Position numbers and translations under genes: made by a program
Part shown: piece by piece, positions 1-9,100 of the stretch
Numbering within the stretch: the stretch's first letter is position 1
Layout: each line of letters opens with the position of its first letter
The notes under the pieces: model-generated
Seen by the model: the letters and a program-made list of their open reading frames with translations, nothing else
Database searches by the model: none
Told to the model about the DNA's origin: nothing
NCBI GenBank assembly: GCA_016194285.1
Contig: JACQBZ010000003.1
Span: forward strand, 1-40,198
Direction: 5' to 3'
DNA: 40,198 nt
Origin: Nitrospirota bacterium
GTDB lineage: Bacteria > Nitrospirota > Nitrospiria > JACQBZ01

Positions 1-103
1 CGGTGCTGGTGATGTCCGTAATGGCCGCGATATGATCCCAGTCGATCCCGTGGCGGATGCCATAGAGAAACGTTGTGAGCAGGACAACCCCGAGATGTTC
101 CAT
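1..103 (-). CDS. Nickel/cobalt transporter (NiCoT/UreH-like), N-terminal fragment
   Basis: Partial gene running off the left edge; the first 34 residues are visible. After a short N-terminus and a hydrophobic stretch it reads YGIRHGIDWDHIAAI. The H-x4-D-H signature in it (HGIDWDH) is the metal-binding hallmark of transmembrane helix II in NiCoT-type nickel/cobalt permeases. The ATG at 103 is preceded by a good ribosome binding site (GGGAGG, 6 bases away). It lies downstream of nikR on the same strand, separated by about 120 bases, so co-transcription and nickel control are likely. Family membership rests on one motif plus context; the rest of the protein is outside the window, and the substrate (Ni or Co) cannot be decided from this fragment. 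Confidence 0.7.
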   Translation of the reverse strand, partial: MEHLGVVLLTTFLYGIRHGIDWDHIAAITDITST

Positions 104-224
104 CACTCGCCTCCCCGGCACTGTCGAACGGACATATCCCGCAGGTCCGGCCCGCCGATTTCCGTTTGTTTTTGACCCGGACAGACAGGGTAAACCGGAC
201 GGACTTCTGTCCTTTGCCATCGTC

Positions 225-641
225 TCACGAGAGCCCCTGGCCAGTGGTCGTCATGGTCAATTTTCCATGCTTCACTCCTCGCGTCCCAATCAGCCGATCG
301 GCAATGGTTTTGACCACCGGGCCTTTCCCCACCACGACAAGCACCTCCATGCAGTTCCGTTCATCCAGATGGACATGGAGCGTGGATTTGACCGCTTTGT
401 GATATTGATGCTGAAGGTGGGCCAGCGTCTCGCCCAATTCCCGGACGTCGTGGTCGTACACGATCGTGATCGTCCCGACCACCTTTTCCCCGAACTTCCA
501 CTCCTCTTCAACCAGCTGATTCCGGATCAGGTCCCGGATTGCCTCGGACCGGTTGACGTACTTTCTATCCTTGATCAGATGATCGAAGCCTTCCAGGAGA
601 TGGTGGTCGAGGGAAACACCGAATCGAATGGTTTTCTTCAT
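225..641 (-). CDS. nikR: Nickel-responsive regulator NikR
   Basis: A 138-residue protein of the usual NikR length. Residues 1-45 form the ribbon-helix-helix DNA-binding domain (KKTIRFGVS strand, then the [11 protein letters not shown] helix). The rest is the ACT-like tetramerisation and nickel-binding domain. All four high-affinity nickel ligands known from E. coli NikR (H76, H87, H89, C95) have counterparts here: H78, H89 and H91 (in THVH-like STLHVHL), and C97. In the family, Ni-loaded NikR represses nickel uptake genes. The downstream neighbour is a NiCoT-like transporter, which fits. The start at 641 has an upstream AGAAGGA. A strong dyad covers its promoter, so autoregulation is likely. 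Confidence 0.95.
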   Translation of the reverse strand: MKKTIRFGVSLDHHLLEGFDHLIKDRKYVNRSEAIRDLIRNQLVEEEWKFGEKVVGTITIVYDHDVRELGETLAHLQHQYHKAVKSTLHVHLDERNCMEVLVVVGKGPVVKTIADRLIGTRGVKHGKLTMTTTGQGLS

Positions 642-665
642 GACGGAGGATTCCTTCTGGAACGC

Positions 666-692
666 GTGTTACGTTTTTTCAAATCGTAACAC
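666..692 (-). promoter_or_regulatory. Probable NikR operator
   Basis: Perfect inverted repeat GTGTTACG-N11-CGTAACAC, 25 bases upstream of the nikR start codon. It overlaps the -10 element of the proposed nikR promoter. The dyad arms match the GTGTTAC/GTAACAC type of NikR site that I recall for several non-enterobacterial NikR proteins; the E. coli site is GTATGA-N16-TCATAC. Position and symmetry support repression of nikR and of the downstream transporter. No binding data; the assignment is inference. Confidence 0.7.
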
Positions 693-711
693 ATTTGAAA
701 ATGCCCGTCAA
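683..711 (-). promoter_or_regulatory. Sigma70-type promoter of nikR
   Basis: Reading the minus strand, a -35 element TTGACG (706-711) and a -10 element TACGAT (683-688) are separated by 17 bases. Initiation would fall about 35 bases upstream of the nikR ATG. The right arm of the NikR-type dyad covers the -10 hexamer, so bound repressor would exclude RNA polymerase. Confidence 0.6.
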
Positions 712-843
712 GAGAGGGGGGTCCCGTATGCAGCGAAAAAAGGGAAGGCGTTACGGGAGGGAATATGGAAGATAGAGGGTAAAATCCAGGAGGAGCAGGC
801 GGAGAACCGTTCTGTGGTTTACCAAGGACATCTGACAGACAGG

Positions 844-1833
844 CTATTCGTCCAGCTTCAGATCTTTTTCACCCTTGAGGTACTTTCGGAAGCGGGTCAT
901 CAATTCCTCGCCAAGCACCTCTCCGGGTTTCTCGGGACGTTTCGTCATAAAGTCCCGGATCTCGTCGAGCCGCTTTTCGGCCTGCTCGTTCCCCTGCAGG
1001 CGCTTGACCTTCTGCTTGGCCGCATCAAACGCATCAAAGGTCAGTTCGTTAAAGCCGAGCTTGCGTATCCGCATTACGGCCTTCATCATGGCCTGGTTAC
1101 GGTAACGCGTCAATCTTTCGGAACTGATCTCCCTGACCCCTTCCTTTCGGGCGCGCCGCTCGGCCGCTTTCTTGATCCCGCTGCGGACGAAATCGGGCGA
1201 CGTCTGAAGGCGGCGCCAAGCCTCTCCGGACCATTTTACCTCTTCAAGCGGGATTTCCCAAACGGTCTTTAGATTTTCTTGCGTCATTTCGGTAAAACCC
1301 TTGGCAAGGGCCAGATCTTCGGCGTCGTTCTTGAGCATCTGGAAAACAAAGTCGGTCGCCACGGCCGGCGCGCTTTCAATCTTTTTCATCAGCAGGGCTT
1401 TTGCACCGTCGGTCCACGGCATCTCGGCGTCCGGTTTTTGATCCTCGAACTCGCCCAGGGCCTCGACCTTCTGGAGCAGTTCAACATTCACCTCCAGATG
1501 CCCGCGTTCCTGCGCGATCTCTTCGGCAATCTGACGGACCATGTCCCGCATGAAGATCGGCACCGTCGCCAGGCGCTCCCGCGCCGCCAGCGTCCACGGA
1601 AGATGGCCTTTGGCCATCTGATCGGCCGCCTCCTGCAAACCTTTTTCGCCGCCCAGAGCCCCCATGGATTCGTTCTTCCACTGGACCAACTGCTCCGCCG
1701 TGATCGTCGACAGACCCATCTCCCTGGCCTTCTTTTCGGCGAGCTTCCTCACCATCCCGCGCAAAAAGACCGGCGCCTTCTCGACGCTTTTCAGCGCGTC
1801 TTCGGTCCACTGAATCTGAACGTTCCTTGACAT
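844..1833 (-). CDS. PCP_red-repeat protein (four tandem domains)
   Basis: A 329-residue soluble protein built from four divergent copies of the small helical PCP_red domain, named for the C-terminus of light-independent protochlorophyllide reductase subunit B. Each copy starts with a tryptophan motif: IQWTEDA (about residue 7), LPWTLAA (about 80), MPWTDGA (about 140) and VKWSGEA (about 205). The first, second and fourth continue with a P-x-F-[LMV]-R-[DGS] helix and an A-x-x-x-A-x-x-x-G-x-x-x-[IV]-[ST] end. The third copy is the most diverged and lacks the PxFxR helix. There is no catalytic reductase domain, and no bacteriochlorophyll gene is nearby, so photosynthesis is not implied. Start: an upstream in-frame ATG exists at 1875, but the ATG at 1833 has an AAAGG site 8 bases upstream and begins right at domain 1. 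The actual function is unknown to me. Confidence 0.8.
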   Translation of the reverse strand: MSRNVQIQWTEDALKSVEKAPVFLRGMVRKLAEKKAREMGLSTITAEQLVQWKNESMGALGGEKGLQEAADQMAKGHLPWTLAARERLATVPIFMRDMVRQIAEEIAQERGHLEVNVELLQKVEALGEFEDQKPDAEMPWTDGAKALLMKKIESAPAVATDFVFQMLKNDAEDLALAKGFTEMTQENLKTVWEIPLEEVKWSGEAWRRLQTSPDFVRSGIKKAAERRARKEGVREISSERLTRYRNQAMMKAVMRIRKLGFNELTFDAFDAAKQKVKRLQGNEQAEKRLDEIRDFMTKRPEKPGEVLGEELMTRFRKYLKGEKDLKLDE

Positions 1834-1911
1834 CGAACGGCCTTTAAAATTCCTTTCGGAAAGACATTGTAACACCGCGGTTTCCGCCCGTCAATCTCAC
1901 AATCTCTCGCC

Positions 1912-2676
1912 TCACTTTCCAAATTCAAAGTTTACAACGACCTTGGACTTCGGTGCAACATCGATGGTCTGTTCTCGAAGCTTCATAAAAGGATGCCATG
2001 CTGTCACATGGTACCGACCGGGGGGCAGATCTTGGATCGAGAAGGTTCCATCGTCCGCCGTGATCGCGTAATAGGGATTGTCGACGGTGTACGACCAGGT
2101 TTGCATAAACGAATGCTTGCCGCATTGCGTCCAGACGATTCTTTGGCCCTTCGGCACCTTGATTTCTTGCGTCAAGGTCGCGTCGGGAAGCGCTGCGCGA
2201 TCAAAAATCTTGTCGCCCCGCTTATTGTCCTCAATCGCGTAGGTCTGGATATCATGGATGATGCCGTCCTTGTTTTGAAACGTCATGTTATCCCGGTCAC
2301 GAACGACGGACATGAACGGGCTAAATTCACAATCTTTCATGGTGATATTGGGTCCCATTAACCGAAACGGCTTCCCCTGCTTGACATCCTCGACCACCAC
2401 GACCACATCCCGCAGCCCTCCGTCCATAGAGACGGCAAAGTCACGAAGCAGCCGGTGCCCTTTTCCATCTGAAATCCGTTGACAAAGATCCATGTCGGGA
2501 TAAACGATCAAGCCGAAAGACCTTGGCGGCGGGGCGGTGCCTTTAAATACGACTTTCCCGTGGATTGTCGCACCATCCGTCACGGGTTGTTCCACATAAG
2601 CCCCCACCGGTACATAACCGAACACAAGAAGCGCGGCCCAGACCGTAAAGCCGATGATCTTAACGTTCACTTTCAT
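1912..2676 (-). CDS. Exported protein with carboxypeptidase-regulatory-like C-terminal domain
   Basis: A 254-residue secreted or periplasmic protein. From the ATG at 2676 it begins with a lysine-containing n-region and a hydrophobic core (IIGFTVWAALLVFGYVPVGA), a typical Sec signal peptide. An ATG 45 bases upstream would bury this signal, so I prefer 2676, although its ribosome binding site is weak. The mature part opens with IHGKVVFKGTAPPPR, typical of a beta-sandwich repeat. It ends with a classical carboxypeptidase-regulatory-like module (DGTFSIQDLPPGRYHVTAWH). A middle segment with several His, Cys and Met residues resembles cupredoxin-like folds. No enzyme active site is recognised. A role in periplasmic redox or copper-related chemistry is a guess only. 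Confidence 0.72.
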   Translation of the reverse strand: MKVNVKIIGFTVWAALLVFGYVPVGAYVEQPVTDGATIHGKVVFKGTAPPPRSFGLIVYPDMDLCQRISDGKGHRLLRDFAVSMDGGLRDVVVVVEDVKQGKPFRLMGPNITMKDCEFSPFMSVVRDRDNMTFQNKDGIIHDIQTYAIEDNKRGDKIFDRAALPDATLTQEIKVPKGQRIVWTQCGKHSFMQTWSYTVDNPYYAITADDGTFSIQDLPPGRYHVTAWHPFMKLREQTIDVAPKSKVVVNFEFGK

Positions 2677-2737
2677 TATTTTTTTCTTGCAATACCCCTT
2701 TAAAATGACTGATTCCTGCATCGTGGCGATCCATTCA

Positions 2738-2766
2738 ATAAAATAAATTTTTATTCACGTAATCAA
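2738..2766 (-). promoter_or_regulatory. Possible promoter of the exported protein gene
   Basis: On the minus strand, TTGATT (2761-2766) and TTTTAT (2738-2743) are 17 bases apart in a very AT-rich stretch upstream of the 2676 start. The -10 match is moderate. It lies back to back with the better plus-strand promoter at 2780-2807. Confidence 0.3.
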
Positions 2767-2779
2767 GATGTTAAATCCG

Positions 2780-2807
2780 TTGACCGCATCCACATTTGGG
2801 CTATATT
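2780..2807 (+). promoter_or_regulatory. Promoter of the 27-residue ORF
   Basis: -35 TTGACC (2780-2785) and -10 TATATT (2802-2807), spacer 16. Transcription would start near 2814, about 40 bases before the strong ribosome binding site of the small ORF at 2857. Confidence 0.6.
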
Positions 2808-2856
2808 AAATACCAGAAGGTTGTCCGCACCACATTAGAAGCTTGGGAGGTGCACT

Positions 2857-2940
2857 ATGATAATGTTTATTCCGCTCACTCTGTTCGCCGTCCCGCTTTT
2901 CCTGGTCTGGACGATGGTTGCGTCACACAGTTCCGGTTAA
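2857..2940 (+). CDS. 27-residue single-pass membrane peptide
   Basis: Short ORF, MIMFIPLTLFAVPLFLVWTM then VASHSSG, in which nearly the whole chain is one hydrophobic helix with a polar C-terminal tail. Three independent signals support it: a near-perfect ribosome binding site (GGGAGGTG, 4 bases before the ATG), a sigma70 promoter at 2780-2807, and an intrinsic terminator right after it at 2979. It forms a complete one-gene unit between minus-strand neighbours. Tiny single-helix proteins of this kind often act as accessory subunits of membrane complexes such as oxidases; which one, if any, cannot be told from sequence. A second small membrane ORF of similar design lies at 11594-11680. Confidence 0.62.
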   Translation: MIMFIPLTLFAVPLFLVWTMVASHSSG

Positions 2941-2978
2941 ATGGTTGTTGATCCCGTCCCATGTTTCAAATCCACCGA

Positions 2979-3011
2979 GGGGTTGGAATATTTTCCAACC
3001 CCTTTGCTTTT
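2979..3011 (+). terminator. Rho-independent terminator after the 27-residue ORF
   Basis: Perfect 10-bp stem GGGGTTGGAA / TTCCAACCCC (2979-2988 with 2993-3002), loop TATT, followed by a T-rich run (TTTGCTTTT). The T tract lies on the plus-strand side, so it ends the small plus-strand transcript and not der, which approaches from the right. Confidence 0.82.
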
Positions 3012-3026
3012 GCCTATCGACTCCTC

Positions 3027-4361
3027 TCAAGACCGCTTCTTCCGGATCCGGAGGGTCAGTGGCGTTCCTGTGAAATCGAACGATTCGCGGAGGAAATTTT
3101 CAAGGTACCGAAGGTACGGCTCTTTGATCTGCTCCGGGCGGTTCGAAAAAATCACAAAGGTCGGAGGACGAACTTCGGCCTGCGTAATGTAGTTCAGCTT
3201 AACCGGGCGTCCCTGCCGCTGCGGGGGCGGGTTTGCAGACACGGCCTGCTCAAAGGCGCGGTTCAAGGCTCCGGTCGAGATGCGATGGGCATAGGCCGTC
3301 ACGATCGTATTGATCTTCTCAAAGATCTCCTTGACCGGCGTCGCCTTCAAGGCCGAGATATACAGAAGCGGGGCATAGGGAAGAAAGGCCAGCCGCCGTC
3401 TCAGCTCCACAGCGATCTTCTCTTTCGCCTTCGCATCATGCTGTCGCAGATCCCACTTGTTCACCAGAATCAGACAGCCCTTGCGGGCCTTCAACGCCTG
3501 GCCGATGATCTTGGTGTCCTGCTCGACGATGCCCTCCGTCGCATCCAGAACCACCACGGCCAGGTCGCACCGCTCGATCGCGGTCTGCGCGCGCGACAGG
3601 CTGTACCGCTCCACGCCGCGTTCGATCTTGCCCCGCCGCCGGATCCCGGCGGTGTCGATGAAATGATAGCTCTTGCCGTCGTGCCGCACGAGGCTGTCGA
3701 TCGCATCCCGCGTCGTCCCCGGCGTCGCGTCCGTCACGAGGCGATTCTCCCCCAGCAGCGCGTTGATCAATGTGGACTTGCCGACATTGGGCCGGCCCAC
3801 CACGGCAATCCTGGGAATGTTTTCGCTCTCGGCCGCGGGCGCTTCGACTTCCGAATCCGGCGGCAATAGGGGCAGAATGGCTTCCATCAATTCATCCACT
3901 CCAAGGCTGTGCTCGGCCGAAACCGGATAGAGCGCCCTGACCCCAAGCTCATAGAACTCGGCCGTCAGCGGCTCGGATTTGGATGTGTCGATTTTGTTGA
4001 CGGCGTAGAAAATCGGCTTTTTGAGACGCCGCAGCAGCGAGACGATCTCCTGGTCTAAAGGCGTCACGCCTTCGCGTCCGTTAAAAAGCGCGATCAGGAT
4101 GTCGGCCTCGGCAATGGCCTGTTCCGTCTGGGCCTTCACCTGAGACAGGATGCTTTCACCGGATTTGGCTGTCGGATCCAGACCGCCGGTATCCACGAGA
4201 ATGAACGACCGCCCGCCGTAGGTCGCCTCGGCATAATTCCGGTCGCGCGTGACCCCCGGAATATCCTCCACGATCGCGACTCGGCGTCCTAAGATCCGGT
4301 TGAACAAGGTGGACTTGCCGACATTCGGCCGTCCGATGATGGCGATAATGGGTCTTTTCAC
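3027..4361 (-). CDS. der: GTPase Der (EngA), ribosome assembly
   Basis: A 444-residue protein with two tandem GTPase domains and a C-terminal KH-like domain, the unique Der architecture that acts in maturation of the 50S ribosomal subunit. G domain 1 has GRPNVGKST (residues 10-18), DTGG and NKID. G domain 2 has a second GRPNVGKST, DTAG and NKWD. The last 90 residues (from about NPPPQRQGRP) are the KH-like RNA-binding part. The start codon is GTG at 4361, 3 bases after the stop codon of the upstream msbA-like gene, suggesting translational coupling. It ends 16 bases from the plus-strand terminator of the small ORF unit. Confidence 0.98.
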   Translation of the reverse strand: MKRPIIAIIGRPNVGKSTLFNRILGRRVAIVEDIPGVTRDRNYAEATYGGRSFILVDTGGLDPTAKSGESILSQVKAQTEQAIAEADILIALFNGREGVTPLDQEIVSLLRRLKKPIFYAVNKIDTSKSEPLTAEFYELGVRALYPVSAEHSLGVDELMEAILPLLPPDSEVEAPAAESENIPRIAVVGRPNVGKSTLINALLGENRLVTDATPGTTRDAIDSLVRHDGKSYHFIDTAGIRRRGKIERGVERYSLSRAQTAIERCDLAVVVLDATEGIVEQDTKIIGQALKARKGCLILVNKWDLRQHDAKAKEKIAVELRRRLAFLPYAPLLYISALKATPVKEIFEKINTIVTAYAHRISTGALNRAFEQAVSANPPPQRQGRPVKLNYITQAEVRPPTFVIFSNRPEQIKEPYLRYLENFLRESFDFTGTPLTLRIRKKRS

Positions 4362-4364
4362 GAT

Positions 4365-6095
4365 TTATTCTTCAATCCCTGCCAGCTTGAGGGTGTAGAG
4401 ATGGTGGTAGAGTCCGCGGCGCTCTAAGAGTTCGGCGTGGGTTCCTTCTTCGACAATCCTTCCTTTGTCCATCACAAAAATCCGATCGGCCTTCTGGATG
4501 GTGGTGAGACGATGGGCGATCACGAAGGTCGTCCTCCCTTTCATGAGCCGGTCGAGGGCGTCCTGGATGGCCGCTTCGGATTCGTTGTCGAGCGAGGAGG
4601 TGGCCTCATCCAGAATCAAGAGGCGCGGGGCTTTTAAGATGGCCCGCGCGATCGCGATCCGCTGCCGCTGACCGCCCGACAGATTGATCCCCTTCTCGCC
4701 CACGATCGTATCGTATCCTTTCGGGAAGGCCGTGATGAAGTCGTGCGCATTGGCCGATTTCGCCGCCTCGATGATTTCGTCGTCCGTCGCGGTCAACTTA
4801 CCGTAGCGGATATTCTCTCGAATAGACCCGCCGAAGAGAATCGTCTCCTGCGGCACCAGTCCGATCTGCCGGTATAGGCTGGCCCGCCGGACCGTCTTGA
4901 TGTCGATCCCGTCGATCTCGATCCTTCCGTCGGTCGGATCGTAGAACCGATGAAGAAGCTGGATCAGCGTGCTCTTTCCGGCGCCGCTGGGTCCGACCAG
5001 GGCCACCATTTCTCCGGGTTGGACCTCAAACGAGATCTCTTTGAGCACCGCGATCTCGGGCGTATACTGAAAGCTCACCTGATGGAAGGCCACCCGGCCG
5101 TCTATCCGAGGCATTTCAGGCGCATCCGGAAGATCCGCGACCTCCGGTTGCATATCCAAAATTTCGAAGACGCGTTGTGTCGCCCCCTGGGCCTCTTTGA
5201 TCTGGGATATGAGATGGGCAAAACTTCCGAACGGACCGATCAGTATGCCGGCGTAAAGAATAAAGGCGATCAGATCTCCCGGCGTAATCGCCCCGCTCAT
5301 CACCTGCCGTCCGCCGTACCACAGAATGCCCGCGGCCGCTCCAAACGTCACGATCGTGATCAGCGGAATGAAGACGGCCAGTATCCTTGCCCGCGACAAT
5401 GCGGTGGCGACCATCTGGTCAAGCTGCCGGATATAACGGCCCTCCTCATGAGACTCGGCCACGAACGACTTGACGATCCGGATACCCGACACGACCTCTT
5501 CCACCACGGTCGTCGTATCGGCCGTCCGGTCCTGAATGTGCGTCGAAAGGCGTTTGAGCTTACGGCCGAAGAAGGTTCCGATGAAAACGATCACCGGGAT
5601 AACCGATAGGATCATCAGGCAGAGCCGCCAATTCAGATAAAACAGAATGGTCACGCCTCCCACCAGCGTCACCAGTTGCTTGGCCATGTCGATCGGAACG
5701 TTCGTCCCGATGTTTTGGATCACTGTCACGTCATTGGTGAGCCGTGAGATCAGCTCGCCGGTCCGCCGCTTGGCGAAGAAACTCACGGAAAGGGTTTGGA
5801 GGTGTTTGAAAAGGCGGATACGGAAATCGGCCACCACCCGCTGACCGATAAAGGCGACGAGATAACTGTGGCCCATCGTCAGAAGCCCCTGGACGACGAA
5901 AAGGCCCACGAGGCTCAACACGGCCGCGTTGAGCGCCGCGGGGTCGGGCTTGTGGAGAAACGCGTTGACCACGTCCCGCACGATCCAGAGCAGGCCGAGA
6001 TTCGTGGCGGCTACGGCGGCCATCAGCACGGCGGCCACCGCCATCCGGCGAAGATAGGGTTTTATGTAGGCAAACAGTCGCAGAAGATTTTTCAT
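4365..6095 (-). CDS. msbA: MsbA-type lipid ABC exporter (permease-ATPase fusion)
   Basis: A 576-residue half-transporter: an N-terminal exporter membrane domain with six helices (about residues 15-305), then one ATPase domain. The ATPase part has Walker A GPSGAGKST, Q-loop LVPQETILFGG, signature LSGGQRQR, Walker B LLILDEATSS and the switch histidine in IAHRLTT. Length and order fit MsbA, which flips lipid A core or other lipids across the inner membrane as a homodimer. Generic type I exporters look similar, so the substrate is inferred. It is the first gene of a two-gene unit with der. A promoter at 6111-6140 precedes it, while its ribosome binding site is weak. Confidence 0.9.
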   Translation of the reverse strand: MKNLLRLFAYIKPYLRRMAVAAVLMAAVAATNLGLLWIVRDVVNAFLHKPDPAALNAAVLSLVGLFVVQGLLTMGHSYLVAFIGQRVVADFRIRLFKHLQTLSVSFFAKRRTGELISRLTNDVTVIQNIGTNVPIDMAKQLVTLVGGVTILFYLNWRLCLMILSVIPVIVFIGTFFGRKLKRLSTHIQDRTADTTTVVEEVVSGIRIVKSFVAESHEEGRYIRQLDQMVATALSRARILAVFIPLITIVTFGAAAGILWYGGRQVMSGAITPGDLIAFILYAGILIGPFGSFAHLISQIKEAQGATQRVFEILDMQPEVADLPDAPEMPRIDGRVAFHQVSFQYTPEIAVLKEISFEVQPGEMVALVGPSGAGKSTLIQLLHRFYDPTDGRIEIDGIDIKTVRRASLYRQIGLVPQETILFGGSIRENIRYGKLTATDDEIIEAAKSANAHDFITAFPKGYDTIVGEKGINLSGGQRQRIAIARAILKAPRLLILDEATSSLDNESEAAIQDALDRLMKGRTTFVIAHRLTTIQKADRIFVMDKGRIVEEGTHAELLERRGLYHHLYTLKLAGIEE

Positions 6096-6110
6096 CGAGT
6101 CACTGCGACT

Positions 6111-6140
6111 ATTATCTTATCGGCGGGATGGTTTTGTCAA
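6111..6140 (-). promoter_or_regulatory. Promoter of the msbA-der unit
   Basis: Minus strand: -35 TTGACA (6135-6140, perfect) and -10 GATAAT (6111-6116, one mismatch), spacer 18. It would start transcription only about 10 bases before the ATG at 6095, leaving a very short leader, consistent with the lack of an obvious ribosome binding site. Confidence 0.55.
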
Positions 6141-6192
6141 TTGTTGGGGCTCGCTGAAAAAATCTCCCCATCGAGCGGGTGGCCGAAGCGAT

Positions 6193-9100
6193 TTAATTTT
6201 TCTTCAATCCCCAGGGCGACTCGGATAACCAGCGGGTCATTTCTTCGGCCGGAATCGGTCGGCTCAGGTAATGCCCTTGGGCGGCATCGCAACCCATCGC
6301 CACCAACCGGTCCCAGATCTCCCGGCTTTCCACCCCTTCGGCCACGACCTTCAGACCGAGATTGTGCGCCAGATCGATCGTCGACCGGACGATCACGGCG
6401 TCGTCCGCGTTCGCGGTCATGCCCATGACGAATGACTTATCGACTTTGACCTCGTCCACCGGCAGTTTTTTCAAATACCCCAATGACGAATAGCCGACAC
6501 CGAAGTCGTCGATCGAGAAACGGATCTTCATCGCCCTCAGCCGCATAAGAATCTCCATGGCCCGCGCTGGATCGGCCATGATCGCGCTTTCGGTGATTTC
6601 CAACTCCAATGTGCTCGGCGCCGCTTCGGTGGTCCGTACCAATTCAGCAATTTGATCCGGCAACTGCAGATCCTGAAGATTCCGGGCCGAAAGATTGACC
6701 GAAACCGGGAGATCGATCCCGGCTTGGTGCCAGGTGCGCCATTGGCGAAGCGCATCGCCCAAAACCCACAACGTGAGCGGTCGGATGAATCCGGTATGTT
6801 CTGCGAGCGTGATAAACTGATCCGGAGGGATCAGGCCGTGTTGCGGATGTTGCCAACGGATCAACGCTTCGACGCCGATGGTCCGTCGGGTTTTGAGATC
6901 GACCTTGGGCTGATAATAGAGGACGAACTCCTGACGTTCAACGGCATGGCGCAGTTCGCCCATCAACGCCAATCGGTGCGGGCTGTGCCGGTCGTGCTCC
7001 GAAATGTAAACGGCAAAACCGCTGCCGGACTGTTTGGCCGTATACATTGCGACGTCCGCGCGCCGCATCAGCATATCGACATCCTCCCCGTGTTCCGGAA
7101 ACAGCGCGATGCCGATGCTGGCACCGATCTCGAGAAAGAACCCCTCCACGACGAACGGCCGATCCAGCGCCTCCAGGATCTTTTGAGCGGTCACGGTAGC
7201 TCCGTCGATGTCCGTCGCCGGCAGCAGCACGGCGAACTCGTCTCCGCCCAGCCGCGCGACCGTGTCGGATTCCCGCAGCACGCTCAAGACACGGGGCCCC
7301 ACTTGTTTCAACAGGAGGTCGCCGTGATGGTGTCCCAAGGCGTCATTGACATCCTTGAAGCGGTCCAGGTCCATGAGCAAAAGGGCCAGCGGTTTGCCTT
7401 CACGTCCGGCGGCATGGATCGCTTGCCGCAGCCGGTCCAAAACCAGCGTGCGGTTGGGCAGATCGGTCAAGGTATCATGCAGCGCCTGATATTCAAGCGC
7501 AGCCGCCTGGGTCTTGCGTTCGGTGATGTCTCGAACGATGGCCAGCACTTCATTCTCTCCGCTCACGACAATCCGGGCCTCGTAATCGCGCCGATTCCCT
7601 TTCTCCAGGAGCGGATATTCAAAGATCTGCGTCTCGCCGGTTCCGAGCGCCTGATGCACATAATGCATGATCGGCTCGGCGACGTCGGGCGGCAACACAT
7701 CTCGGACGCTCTTCGCCAAAAATTCTCGGGGAGGGACAAACGGCTCCATGCCTTTGGCCGGAATGAAATCCAGATAGATACCCTCTCGGTTGATTTGAAA
7801 CATCATATCCGGCATGGCGTTCAATAGGGCGCGATTTTGGGCCTCGCTTTTTTTCAGTTCCTCCTCGGCCTGCCTGCGTTCGGATATATCGGTGATAAAG
7901 CCCTCCAGTGCCAGCAGGTCTCCATTGGAAGAAAAGATTCCCATACCCTGCTCCCAAACCCACTTTTCTTTTTTATTCGCGGTGATAATACGGTAGACCA
8001 GTTGAAAAGACCGCTTCTCCCGCAAGGCGGCCTGCACGTCGTTCCAGACGGGCTCCTGATCGTCCGGATGAACCAGGTCATGTCCGTAGGACACCTTCCG
8101 GCTGGTCAGATCGGATGGCTGATAGCCCGTCAGTCCAAAGCAGCCTTCGCTGGCAAATTCCACCGTCCAGTCTTTATCGTTTCGGCAGCGGTAGACCATA
8201 CCGGGAAGATTGCTCAACAGGGTTGAAAGAGCGCGCTGGCTTTCATGCAACGCCTCCTCGGCCCGCTTGCGCTCGGTGATGTCACGGAATATTCCCTGGG
8301 ATGCAACGACACCGTCCTTGAGAAAACGACAGCTCACATTCCCTTCCGCCTCGATGGGTCGTCCGTCCTTGGCAATGAAGGTTACCCGCACATTATTCTG
8401 GGCCTCTCCGGACATGACCTTCCGGAAGACCTCCATACAGTCGGCCTTGCAGGAATGGTGCAGAATGTTGAAGATGGTAAGGGTGCGCAAATCTTCATCG
8501 GTATAGCCCATCGTCTGGCTCCAGGCCTGGTTCACGTATAGAAAGCGGCCATCGGATGAGACGCTCTGGATCATGTCGTGGGCTTTCTCAAATAGATTGC
8601 GGTAACGCTCCTCGCTCTCCTTTAGCGTCTCCTCCGCCTGCTTGCGCTCGGTGACGTCGCGGGCCACGCCGAAAAACCCGATCACCTTTCCGGTGTCACC
8701 GATCTGGGGCACGACTTTGTCTTCCACCCATCGATATTCCCCCGTGTCTTTGTGTCGGAGACGATACTCCCGGACACCGGTCGCCTGATTCTCCAGGATG
8801 GCACGCGTCGATTCCGTCACGGTCGGAACATCTTCCGGGTGACGGATTCGGAACCAGAGCCCCTCATCTTCGATAAACTCTTCCGGACGATACCCGATAA
8901 TGTCCTCGGTCCGACCGTTCACAAACAGCACCTTTCCCGAAAACGGATTGTCCTCTATCCTTATCATATAAACAATTTCATGGATGTTCGTGACGATCTT
9001 CCGATACTCTTCTTCGCTTTTCTGTAGCGCCGACTCGGCTCGCCTGCGCTGGATGAGCGAGCCCACTTGTGCAGCGACGGCCGAAACGGTTCGAATGGAC

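Noticed and set aside
844-1833. Chlorophyll or bacteriochlorophyll synthesis gene
   Set aside because: Only the small PCP_red accessory domain is present, repeated four times; no catalytic BchB part and no pigment genes around.
6652-7827. 391-residue plus-strand ORF
   Set aside because: Antisense shadow of the GGDEF/EAL region, where the plus-strand translation has no recognisable motif.
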